From Bacillus sp. AFS073361 (GTDB lineage: Bacteria; Bacillota; Bacilli; Bacillales; Cytobacillaceae), in assembly GCF_002567005.1 (NCBI RefSeq), contig NZ_NUZU01000037.1, positions 36,262 through 86,615 of the forward strand: a DNA stretch of 50,354 bases. The letters are read 5' to 3'. How positions within the stretch are numbered: position 1 is the first letter of the stretch; each line of letters opens with the position of its first letter. Made by a program: the position numbers and the translations under genes. The notes beneath the pieces are model-generated. The model was not told the DNA's origin, did no database searches, and saw only the letters and a program-made list of their open reading frames with translations. Positions 8,867-17,101 of this stretch are shown piece by piece.

Positions 8867-10368
8867 ACGAGTCATGGGAAGGATTCGCCCAGCGGATGCA
8901 ACGATTAAATCCATTATTTGAACTTGGCAGAGGAATGGAGGTGGGGGATCTAAAACCTCATATCCAAACCATTCTCATGCATGTGCTACTCACCATTTTT
9001 TATCGAGAATTAAATGATGATGATCATAGAAGTAAATCCGATATCAAATACATGGTGGAAGATTCCATAAAGCAAATGAAGCTTTTAGCAGACGAAAAGC
9101 AAATTGAACGAATTACCAGTGGCCTTTTATATCAGGGAAAGGAAGAGTATAGTAAACCGTTTGAAGCTCTATATTACGATGAAATCAGACAATCATGGGA
9201 AACTCAAACCTATCGATATGTCACGATGGATGAATTATATACGAACTTAGAAATAGGCGGATCCATTGTTTATAAACTCACGGATGTCTCTCAGGAAATG
9301 ATTTTTATGAGCAGAGAAATGGCAGAGGAATTCTCCATTACAATAGAACAGCTCTATAGTATGCAGTTGATTAAGAACGGTAATTTTCGAAAAGCTACAC
9401 GAAACCTCGATCACCTCATTTCAAGAGTAAACCGCTTAATGGCAAATGAATTCACCTTTCAAAAAGAAATGATTAACAATCCCAAAATCTTATTAATGGA
9501 AGAGGAATGGCAAAGGGCCGACAATCGGGTTGAAATTGAAAAGCAATTTGAAGAAGAAAAGAATCACTTCCGGACCATTACTAATATGATAGAAAAGACC
9601 AAACGCAGGAATGAAGAAGATGATTTTATGCAGAAAGAATTGATTCTTCTTCAAGAAAAAATTGGCCATACAAGACAATTGCATGATCGTTTTGCTAAGC
9701 TAGTCATTCAAAATATTTCCTATGAAATGAAATTAAAGGCGGAAAACCCTTCATTGTTTTGGGAAAACAGTCTGGTTTCATTTCGGGAGCATTTTTATGA
9801 AAATTGGTTCATGCAGGAAGGGATCAAAAATTTCGAGATAATAGAAGGTGTCCTTTCTCCGTTATTTTCACCGAAGAATGAATTTATTCTGCCGCTCGAT
9901 TGGATTTGGGGCGAACAAGAATTTGATGAAAAACAACTAACTGATGCCGTTATTGAAGAAGAGGCAGAAGAAAACATTACTCGGTTGCGAGTGACGAACT
10001 GGGATTCAGTTATTAAGGCATGGAGTTATGTTTTTCAATTTTTACAAACAAACCGTGAGTTCTCGTTAGCTGATATAGCCGAGCTGCCACTAGAAGTACA
10101 GGATTTATGGTTTGAAGAATCTGAAACGATTGATTTGTGGATGATGTTCGATAAAAAACCGCTGAAGATTCAAGTGCTGCATCGAAAGGAAGAAACCTTA
10201 ACAGATGAGAGGGAAATTCTTCTTTATAAATTAATGAAGGAATATCCGCAATTTCAAGTCTTCGAAGGCTTAAAGATTTATACCATGTTTGACCATCGGG
10301 CAGAGCCGCATCAATGGTATCAAATGAAAATTACCCCTTTTAAAATTTGTGTTCAGGAGGAGAAATGA
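8863..10368 (+). CDS. jetA: Wadjet kleisin-like subunit JetA (MksF-like)
   Basis: About 501 aa, mostly helical and acidic, in the position of the JetA/MksF kleisin that bridges the SMC heads. Helical segments such as QMKLLADEKQIERITSGLL and a charged coiled coil around 215-275 (NHFRTITNMIEKTKRRNEE) are visible. I place the start at GTG 8863, because GGAGG at 8850-8854 lies 8 nt upstream and the GTGA overlap with the jetD stop is typical of translational coupling; ATG 8848 and 8857 are alternatives. The assignment rests mainly on its place between jetD and jetB/jetC and on its size. Confidence 0.72.
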   Translation: MNESWEGFAQRMQRLNPLFELGRGMEVGDLKPHIQTILMHVLLTIFYRELNDDDHRSKSDIKYMVEDSIKQMKLLADEKQIERITSGLLYQGKEEYSKPFEALYYDEIRQSWETQTYRYVTMDELYTNLEIGGSIVYKLTDVSQEMIFMSREMAEEFSITIEQLYSMQLIKNGNFRKATRNLDHLISRVNRLMANEFTFQKEMINNPKILLMEEEWQRADNRVEIEKQFEEEKNHFRTITNMIEKTKRRNEEDDFMQKELILLQEKIGHTRQLHDRFAKLVIQNISYEMKLKAENPSLFWENSLVSFREHFYENWFMQEGIKNFEIIEGVLSPLFSPKNEFILPLDWIWGEQEFDEKQLTDAVIEEEAEENITRLRVTNWDSVIKAWSYVFQFLQTNREFSLADIAELPLEVQDLWFEESETIDLWMMFDKKPLKIQVLHRKEETLTDEREILLYKLMKEYPQFQVFEGLKIYTMFDHRAEPHQWYQMKITPFKICVQEEK

Positions 10369-11114
10369 TGAATGCAGAAACGATCAAAAGAGCATCAGCT
10401 GTCTATTTTTCTTTATTGAAAGATAAAGTCATCGACGAAAATAGCGAACACTTTCAGACATATTTTGATCCGGAAGTGAGACAGACCGTTCTTTTATTGG
10501 CAGACGAATCAGGTACATATATCATTGAATCGCCTAAACGGATCCACTTAGTTGTTCAGCCAACCGGATCTGTCTTTGCTACGAATTTTACCCATATGAA
10601 GGAAAAGCATAGACAAGTTGAAACGAAGAAACATTTTCATCTGATTAGCGTTGTCATTATGTCTTTTTTAGCAGCCATAGACCGCAACCAGGCAGCAAAA
10701 ATCCGCACAAAGCGGGAAGGGATTAGTTACTATGCATTAGAACGGCAAGTCAATGACTTAATGATGAAATGGGAGAGCATTCTTAAAGTTGAACCGACCT
10801 TTGGAGAAGAAGAACGGATTGATATGAAGGAAGTTGTAACAACATGGAAATACATGGAGGTTGACTCGGATGATTATGGGAGTAAAAAAGGCAATAGACG
10901 GACCCGTATCGGTTTAATTGCCGGCGCTATGCGCTTATTAGAGACAGAGGGGCTTATTGTCATTCTTGATCGGGACGATATAGCTAAGGTTATTCCCAAA
11001 CAAGAACTTTTTGAGCGAATTGAATATTTGTATCATGATTATGATCGTTATGAAGTTTTTAAAAAATTAATGACTACAGAGGAGGATATGCATGCCGAAA
11101 ATCCATCGAATTAG
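10365..11114 (+). CDS. jetB: Wadjet subunit JetB (MksE/KITE-like)
   Basis: About 249 aa, with winged-helix style stretches (ALERQVNDLMMKWESIL; GLIAGAMRLLETEGLIVIL; IEYLYHDYDRYEVF). This matches the KITE-type subunit that binds the kleisin in MukBEF-like complexes. ATG 10365 overlaps the jetA stop as ATGA, and the in-frame ATG 10368 is better spaced from AGGAGG at 10355-10360; either may be used. It overlaps jetC by 23 nt, so the whole operon is translationally coupled. Confidence 0.7.
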   Translation: MMNAETIKRASAVYFSLLKDKVIDENSEHFQTYFDPEVRQTVLLLADESGTYIIESPKRIHLVVQPTGSVFATNFTHMKEKHRQVETKKHFHLISVVIMSFLAAIDRNQAAKIRTKREGISYYALERQVNDLMMKWESILKVEPTFGEEERIDMKEVVTTWKYMEVDSDDYGSKKGNRRTRIGLIAGAMRLLETEGLIVILDRDDIAKVIPKQELFERIEYLYHDYDRYEVFKKLMTTEEDMHAENPSN

Positions 11115-14100
11115 AATTGTCGGCCTCAAGTATGATGGCATGCAAAAGCAATATAAAGATACCACGTTTAATTTTCATAATGATGAGACATCAACAAATG
11201 GGCTCATTGCCATGATGAATGGGGGCGGGAAAGGTGTGTTCCTCCAGACTATTTTCCAAATACTCAAACCTGGAACATCGTGGGGAAAACAAAACAATCG
11301 ATATTATCAGCAGTTTTTCTTTAACAATAAAGAGCAATTTATTCCCTATACCTTCCATGTTCTCATTCAGTGGGAATTAGATGGGGCGGAAAACCGGCAT
11401 CTGGTGACGGGCGGGATGTTCTCAGCCGAGCAGCGGATTTCGATGAATGATGAAGGTGGACATGAAGGGATACCATTGGAACAGGAAGCAAAAATTCTCC
11501 CTATTTTTACCTTTTATACAAGAGAATTTGAACGGAAAGAAGAGGCATCGCTTGAGCATATTCCACTTTATGAAAATGGTGAGGTTGCTGAAACGGAAAG
11601 CTTAAAGGACTATCTAAAATGGAATGGATATGACGTTTACCGAGATCCGAAGAAGCACTATCGCATCCTTGATACATATGGTATTAATCGTAAAGACTGG
11701 GATATTATGAAGGAAATTAACAAGGATGAAGGGGGCGTTGGAAAATATTTCGAGGGCGCTGAGGATGATCATTCTCTCTTTCAAAAACGAATCATTCCTA
11801 CAGTAAGTCAAGTGTTGCATCGAGCTGAACATCAAAAGAACGATTTAGTAGAAATTTTCAAAAGCCAGGCTAGTATCGCGAAGGACCTGCCTGTTCTGTT
11901 AAAAAGAGAGCAAGCCCATAAAGAATTTTTAGAAGACATTGTCCCATTTGAAGAGTACGTAGCTAAAGGAGTAGAACATAAAGAAATTGTTCATGCAAGT
12001 ATACAGACCGGAAGACAACTGCTTGGTGCATTAGAACACTTGAAGCAATCGGAAGAGGAAATGCTGCATGGTTTAGAGAAAAAATTGGAAAAACTGGCGA
12101 TTAGACAGGCAGATTTGCGCTATCAGAAAGATAATTTAGAGTTTGCGAAAGCTCATAGAGAGGTCATGGACTGGGAGAAGAAATTAGTGGAAGAAAGGGA
12201 GAAACATACTTCCTTACAAACAATTGTTAAAGAGAAACAGGAACGAAAAGCACAACTAGACTTTCAGCTGTTATTAAAAGAGTGGAGTGAAAACGAACAA
12301 ACTATTCGCTCTCTATCACAGCAGATTGCGACATTAGAGCAAAACAGCGGCTTAGAGCAAGTGAATCAAAGAATGGAAGAAATTAAACAAGAAGCTAGAA
12401 AGCAATGGGAGCAATCCTATTTGTTGATTCAAGATGGTGTAAACCGGTATTTGGGCTATCAAAAGTTCTTACATAAAAAAGCATCGGGGCTGTTGCAGCA
12501 GGATAAACAAAAGACAAAAGAAATAGCTCAACTAAGTACGGAAATTGATTTTCTTTATACACAAATGCATAGGTTTGAGTCGAAGGAAGCGGCACTTATC
12601 CAAGAATTTGGCGATCGCTTAACCTATGACTTAAAGGGCTTGATCGAGAGTTTTTTGAAACAAATTGAAGATAAAAAGGCTGGATTAGTTGAGCTGCAGG
12701 CAAAAGATAAAGAATCTAGTGAAAAGCAAAATCAACTTGCCACTTCACATGGTACGCTTGTCCAATCGATTCAGTATTCAGAGGAAAAATGTGAAGACTT
12801 AAACATAGCAAATGAAGAGCAAAAACAAAAAGAGGCAAAACTCTTTGATAAGCTACTTGGTTTAATTGATGATGTCACAGCACCATTTACTCAATCACTC
12901 TTGTCGAAGTACGCATTCCAAATAGAAGAAATTCTCTGCAATAACCGCCAACAAGCTGAACAAATAAAGAAGGAACTTTGGGAAACACAACTCGACCATT
13001 CCTTAAACGATGAGCCCTTCTGGATCGCAAACAAGGATGTGAAGGAATTAAAGGAATGGATCGATGAGAAGACGGGAATTGATGTATTTTATGGAACCCA
13101 ATTTCTCCAATCATTAAGTTCAGAGGAAATGGCTCATTCCCTTATGACGTATCCGCTCCTTCCATACGGGTTGGTCGTAAGCGGGCAGCAATGGCAAAAA
13201 ATTAATCAGCAGGTTCTTACAGGAAGGATGTTTAAAAGTCCTGTACCAATTTTCTTGCGTGAGGAAATGAACAGCGAATATCACCACCCGTCCTTTGTAA
13301 TTATTAATGGATCGGAGAAAGATCTATTAAGTGATAAAAATCAATTCACCAGTTGGAAAATAACGATTGCTAAACAAATAGACGAAAAGAAAGATACACT
13401 TCTAGAAATTGAAAAGACAGAAATCTCCCTGCGTCGTATTTTAAAAGAAATTGATCGATTTTTATCTAGCGAACTTTCGACTGATATCGAAAAAGTTCTC
13501 ACTCAGGAACAAAACGCTCTACTTACTAAAAAGACGCAATTGCAGGAAATTAAAACACAGGAAGAAAAAGAAAAAGTATTACAGCTTGGGTTAAAAGAAC
13601 AACTAGAAAAGACAAAAGGTAAAATTGAGAAACTTACTAGAAATGTAGAAAAATTAGAGGAGTTTGATCAAGAAAAAACTCTTCATCATGAAAATAAACG
13701 GGTGAAACTCGAGAAAGAAATGCTAAAGGAAGCCTTAGGAGCTCAGCAGCAAGATATAGGGAAAGAGCACCAGAATACAGTTGAACTACAAAACCAGTGG
13801 AATCAAACGTATGTGGAATGGAAGCTTACAACTGAGCAAAATATTAAGGAAATCCGGTTTTTTATTGAAGAAGCAGCTTTTCCTGCTGAGGAAAAAGCCG
13901 AACAATCCGAAGAGGTCCCTCATCTTTCAACGCATTTACTACAAGAGATTAACGGAAGTACGGAAGAGTTAAAACAGCTTCAAAAATCAAAAGAAGAACA
14001 GGCTAGAGAATTACTCGTTCTTCAAGCAAAAAGAGAAACCGAACAAAAGCAGCAAAAGAAATTAGAGAAAAAACTGACTACCCATGATCAGGACTGGAAT

Positions 14101-15561
14101 AAAGCAGCAGAACCTGATGAACCTCTAAGTATATTAGAGACTATGCTGCATACGGCACAGAAGGAAGCGAAGACAGCAGAAAAAGAAGAACGGGAACAAG
14201 GAACGGCTGTAACGGTGGCGGAAACGTCCTTAAAGCATGCGGGTGAACAGCGTGATAAGTTAGGGAAGAAAGTCGAGAAACATGAAAAACAGCCTGAACA
14301 GTGGGAAGCCCTTGACTTAGAAGTCAAGGAAGTAGAAATTAAAGACCAAACGAGATTAGCGAAAGAAGAAATCAAGCAGGCTGAGAAACGCCAAAAAGAA
14401 ACGGACTCCAAAATTACGGGTTATGAAGGCGATTTATTAACGCTTTCCGTTATCTTAAAAGAGGATGCTGCAGTTTTTACGAATGATGATCTAGAAAAAA
14501 TTAAGAGTCAAGGAAAAGCGTGTATCCTAGCCTGGTGTGAAGAACATCAAGCGATTCAGGATGAAGGCCAAGAGAAGCATGCGAAAATCGATCAATCATT
14601 AAGGAATTTAAAGCTCACGATTGAAGGGAAAGATTGGGAGATACGTTTTAAAAATGAAGTGTTAACGACACTAGACCATTTGGATACAAGGCATTATTCG
14701 CATATCCAGTCCATCGTTAAAAATATGAAACGTTTTTCACAAAGTGGATTGGAACAATTAGAACGCGACAAAGAAAGAGCAGAAAGAGCTCAAAACTTTT
14801 GGGCCAGCCGTGCCAGCATGAAAGTAATGAGCATTTCAGAGGCCATTCGTTCGATGGTTTCGAAAATGAAGTTAAAAAATGAACGAGGATCATTTCCACT
14901 TGTCCAGCTCAAAGAAGATATCTTACCTAAAAAGGCTGAAGATATCGAACCACTGCTAAAGCAGCACTTTGTAACTGCCATTAACAAAATTACCAAACAA
15001 TTTGATATGATTGATGACAATAACCGATTATTAGATGAAGAAATCAAACAACTGATAAGTGATGAGCAAATTTTATTTGTTTCACTTCGAAATCGATACC
15101 CTGAACTGATGGTCTATAATATGCGAACAGATAATGCCTTTATGTACGGGAAACCGCAAAAAGAACATTATTCTACCTGGCAGACGATTAATCAGGGTTC
15201 TAAAACGAAGTCCGATGGCAGTGGGGGACAGAAGTTATCTGCCCGAATGGTAATGATGATGATGTTATTATCCGTCAAAAGCGAAACCATTCAAAGCTGG
15301 GTTCCATTAGTCTGTGATAATCCGTTCGGTCAGGCCGCTTCCGCACATGTCCTTGACCCGATCTTCGCAGTCGCCGAAAAACTGAAGTTCCAATTCATCG
15401 TCGTTACTCCGCCTGAACTGGTAAAAACGGAAATCAGCCAAAGATTTGACGCCTATTATAAATTAGATTTCATTCGTGAAAAAGGAAAAGAAATTGTTTC
15501 AGACACGATTGTTCCAGCCTTTCGGATTTATCAAGGGGAGGCAGTCGCTCAGGTAAAATAA
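11092..15561 (+). CDS. jetC: Wadjet SMC ATPase JetC (MksB-like)
   Basis: 1489-aa SMC protein, the loop-extruding motor of the system. The N-terminal head has a Walker A-like NGGGKG at residues 43-48; the residue after the lysine is Gly where most ATPases have Ser/Thr. The C-terminal head has the ABC signature SGGQ at 1377-1380 and Walker B around D1409 in LVCDNPFGQA. Between them are two very long Glu/Lys/Gln-rich coiled coils (about 280-640 and 760-1270) and a hinge-like globular part near 650-740. MukB/JetC members load on circular DNA and license cleavage by JetD. GAGGAGG just upstream gives a strong ribosome site. Confidence 0.88.
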   Translation: MPKIHRIRIVGLKYDGMQKQYKDTTFNFHNDETSTNGLIAMMNGGGKGVFLQTIFQILKPGTSWGKQNNRYYQQFFFNNKEQFIPYTFHVLIQWELDGAENRHLVTGGMFSAEQRISMNDEGGHEGIPLEQEAKILPIFTFYTREFERKEEASLEHIPLYENGEVAETESLKDYLKWNGYDVYRDPKKHYRILDTYGINRKDWDIMKEINKDEGGVGKYFEGAEDDHSLFQKRIIPTVSQVLHRAEHQKNDLVEIFKSQASIAKDLPVLLKREQAHKEFLEDIVPFEEYVAKGVEHKEIVHASIQTGRQLLGALEHLKQSEEEMLHGLEKKLEKLAIRQADLRYQKDNLEFAKAHREVMDWEKKLVEEREKHTSLQTIVKEKQERKAQLDFQLLLKEWSENEQTIRSLSQQIATLEQNSGLEQVNQRMEEIKQEARKQWEQSYLLIQDGVNRYLGYQKFLHKKASGLLQQDKQKTKEIAQLSTEIDFLYTQMHRFESKEAALIQEFGDRLTYDLKGLIESFLKQIEDKKAGLVELQAKDKESSEKQNQLATSHGTLVQSIQYSEEKCEDLNIANEEQKQKEAKLFDKLLGLIDDVTAPFTQSLLSKYAFQIEEILCNNRQQAEQIKKELWETQLDHSLNDEPFWIANKDVKELKEWIDEKTGIDVFYGTQFLQSLSSEEMAHSLMTYPLLPYGLVVSGQQWQKINQQVLTGRMFKSPVPIFLREEMNSEYHHPSFVIINGSEKDLLSDKNQFTSWKITIAKQIDEKKDTLLEIEKTEISLRRILKEIDRFLSSELSTDIEKVLTQEQNALLTKKTQLQEIKTQEEKEKVLQLGLKEQLEKTKGKIEKLTRNVEKLEEFDQEKTLHHENKRVKLEKEMLKEALGAQQQDIGKEHQNTVELQNQWNQTYVEWKLTTEQNIKEIRFFIEEAAFPAEEKAEQSEEVPHLSTHLLQEINGSTEELKQLQKSKEEQARELLVLQAKRETEQKQQKKLEKKLTTHDQDWNKAAEPDEPLSILETMLHTAQKEAKTAEKEEREQGTAVTVAETSLKHAGEQRDKLGKKVEKHEKQPEQWEALDLEVKEVEIKDQTRLAKEEIKQAEKRQKETDSKITGYEGDLLTLSVILKEDAAVFTNDDLEKIKSQGKACILAWCEEHQAIQDEGQEKHAKIDQSLRNLKLTIEGKDWEIRFKNEVLTTLDHLDTRHYSHIQSIVKNMKRFSQSGLEQLERDKERAERAQNFWASRASMKVMSISEAIRSMVSKMKLKNERGSFPLVQLKEDILPKKAEDIEPLLKQHFVTAINKITKQFDMIDDNNRLLDEEIKQLISDEQILFVSLRNRYPELMVYNMRTDNAFMYGKPQKEHYSTWQTINQGSKTKSDGSGGQKLSARMVMMMMLLSVKSETIQSWVPLVCDNPFGQAASAHVLDPIFAVAEKLKFQFIVVTPPELVKTEISQRFDAYYKLDFIREKGKEIVSDTIVPAFRIYQGEAVAQVK

Positions 15562-15619
15562 TAAATAAACCCAATGGGAATTAATAAGAAAAATACACAT
15601 CGAAAGCAGGAATCATAAA

Positions 15620-16399
15620 ATGACCCATAAAAGTATTATATTCTTTGATATAGATGGCACGCTGCTTAATCATGATAAAGAACTACCGCTTTCAACGAAA
15701 GAATCCATTTTTAAATTAAAAGAACTTGGACATGAAGTAGCCATAGCAACAGGACGAGCCCCGTTTATGTTTGAGGATCTGCGAAAAGAATTGGATATTA
15801 CTACATTTGTAAGTTATAACGGACAATACGTCGTGTTAAGAGGTGAAGAGTTATATAAAAATTCTTTAAATGCCTCAGCAATTGAAAAGTTAACAGAAGC
15901 AGCTCTTCTTAACAATCATCCGGTAGTCTTTATGGATCACGAGGATATGAAAACGAATGTACCAGAGCATAGCTACATTACAGAAAGTATTGCTACATTA
16001 AAAATTAGCCGTTTTCCTTCGCACGATCCGAATTATTACAAAGGACGCGAGCTGTTTCAATCTCTCCTTTTTTGTCCAGAAGGGGAAGAGAAACAATATG
16101 AACAGGAGTTTCGTGAATTTGATTTTGTAAGATGGCATCCTGTTTCAGTCGATGTACTCCCTAACGGCGGCTCAAAAGCAAAAGGGATTGAAAAAATAGT
16201 TGAAAAATTAGGTATCCCAAAAGAAAACCAATTTGCCTTTGGTGATGGGCTTAATGATTTGGAAATGCTGACCACCATTAAAAATAGTGTGGCAATGGGG
16301 AATGCGGAAGAAAGTGTAAAGGCAGTTGCAAAATATGTGACAAAATCCGTTGACGACAATGGAATTACACATGGTCTCCAAATGGTGGGTCTATTATAA
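15620..16399 (+). CDS. Cof-type HAD phosphatase
   Basis: 259 aa, haloacid-dehalogenase family IIB (Cof). Motif I DIDGTLL places the nucleophile and acid at D10 and D12, and motif IV FGDGLNDLEML is near 212-222, followed by the VAMGNAEESVK stretch typical of Cof proteins. These enzymes dephosphorylate sugar phosphates or cofactors; the substrate cannot be told from sequence. It starts 58 nt after jetC with its own ribosome site and could be read through from the Wadjet operon, but has no evident role in it. Confidence 0.88.
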   Translation: MTHKSIIFFDIDGTLLNHDKELPLSTKESIFKLKELGHEVAIATGRAPFMFEDLRKELDITTFVSYNGQYVVLRGEELYKNSLNASAIEKLTEAALLNNHPVVFMDHEDMKTNVPEHSYITESIATLKISRFPSHDPNYYKGRELFQSLLFCPEGEEKQYEQEFREFDFVRWHPVSVDVLPNGGSKAKGIEKIVEKLGIPKENQFAFGDGLNDLEMLTTIKNSVAMGNAEESVKAVAKYVTKSVDDNGITHGLQMVGLL

Positions 16400-16420
16400 C
16401 TTTATACAGATAAACTATAA

Positions 16421-16476
16421 AAACCGAAATATAAGTTTTCTTTTGGAAGCTTTATATTTTCGGTTTATTTTTTTAT
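16421..16476. terminator. Bidirectional terminator
   Basis: AAACCGAAATATAA pairs with TTATATTTTCGGTTT, with T-rich and A-rich flanks, between the convergent HAD phosphatase and helicase-loader genes. Confidence 0.8.
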
Positions 16477-16480
16477 TATG

Positions 16481-16807
16481 TTAAACATTTTTTCTTGCTG
16501 AATATTCGCCAAGCCATTCAGGTATTAAATTTCGATGGTCAGATTTCCATTCATGTTTCATTTTCTTCTTTCCATTTTGTAATGTTTCTGGGAAATCATT
16601 TTCTACAGAAGTGAATACTGCGATATCAGCAAACGCAGGTGGAAAGGGGCTTTTTCGAATGTGGTTTTTCACCTGGCCCATTACTATTTCGTAATCTATT
16701 TCTGAACAAAATTGGAACCATTGCTGGACCGTCTCGCCCTTTAATACGCAGTTGGGATATACCGATTCTATAAGTATTAAAAGTTTAACTACCTCTTCCT
16801 TGGTCAT
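16481..16807 (-). CDS. Phage G39P-like helicase loader/inhibitor
   Basis: 108 aa. The N-terminal 70 residues (EEVVKLLILIESVYPN, then WFQFCSEIDYEIVMGQVKNH and FPPAFADIAVF) match the pattern of the SPP1 G39P family, which binds the phage replicative helicase and guides or restrains it. The C-terminus is short and polar. AGGAGAA precedes the ATG. It stands alone, with no phage genes nearby, so it is either a domesticated host gene or a prophage leftover. Confidence 0.62.
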   Translation of the reverse strand: MTKEEVVKLLILIESVYPNCVLKGETVQQWFQFCSEIDYEIVMGQVKNHIRKSPFPPAFADIAVFTSVENDFPETLQNGKKKMKHEWKSDHRNLIPEWLGEYSARKNV

Positions 16808-17101
16808 AGTGATGTTCTCCTAACACAATTTCCCTTCATGAATCAGCCGATCCATCCAATCGGGCATAGTTGTTTGCCGTTTTTCTCCGCTACTAGTATT
16901 GACTTGATGGTCTATTCTCAAAACAAAAATCAACACTGAAATGGTTGAAACTAAAAATAAGTTGTGGTATTATAACAAAGTCTTATAAATGACTAAAAAA
17001 CTAAAATGGTCAATCGGGTGAATATTTTTTTGTCTCAAAATGACTAAATGGGGATTACGGTCACAACGGACTGAAATAAGAATATGAATGAGGTGAGTTA
17101 C
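16808..17101. other. Intergenic region upstream of the YhgE/Pip gene
   Basis: Holds the promoter at 16945-16973 and repeated TGACTAAA-type words near 16988 and 17039. No gene is seen. Confidence 0.5.
16945..16973 (+). promoter_or_regulatory. Sigma-A type promoter for the YhgE/Pip gene
   Basis: TTGAAA at 16945-16950, a 17-nt spacer, and TATTAT at 16968-16973. Confidence 0.55.
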
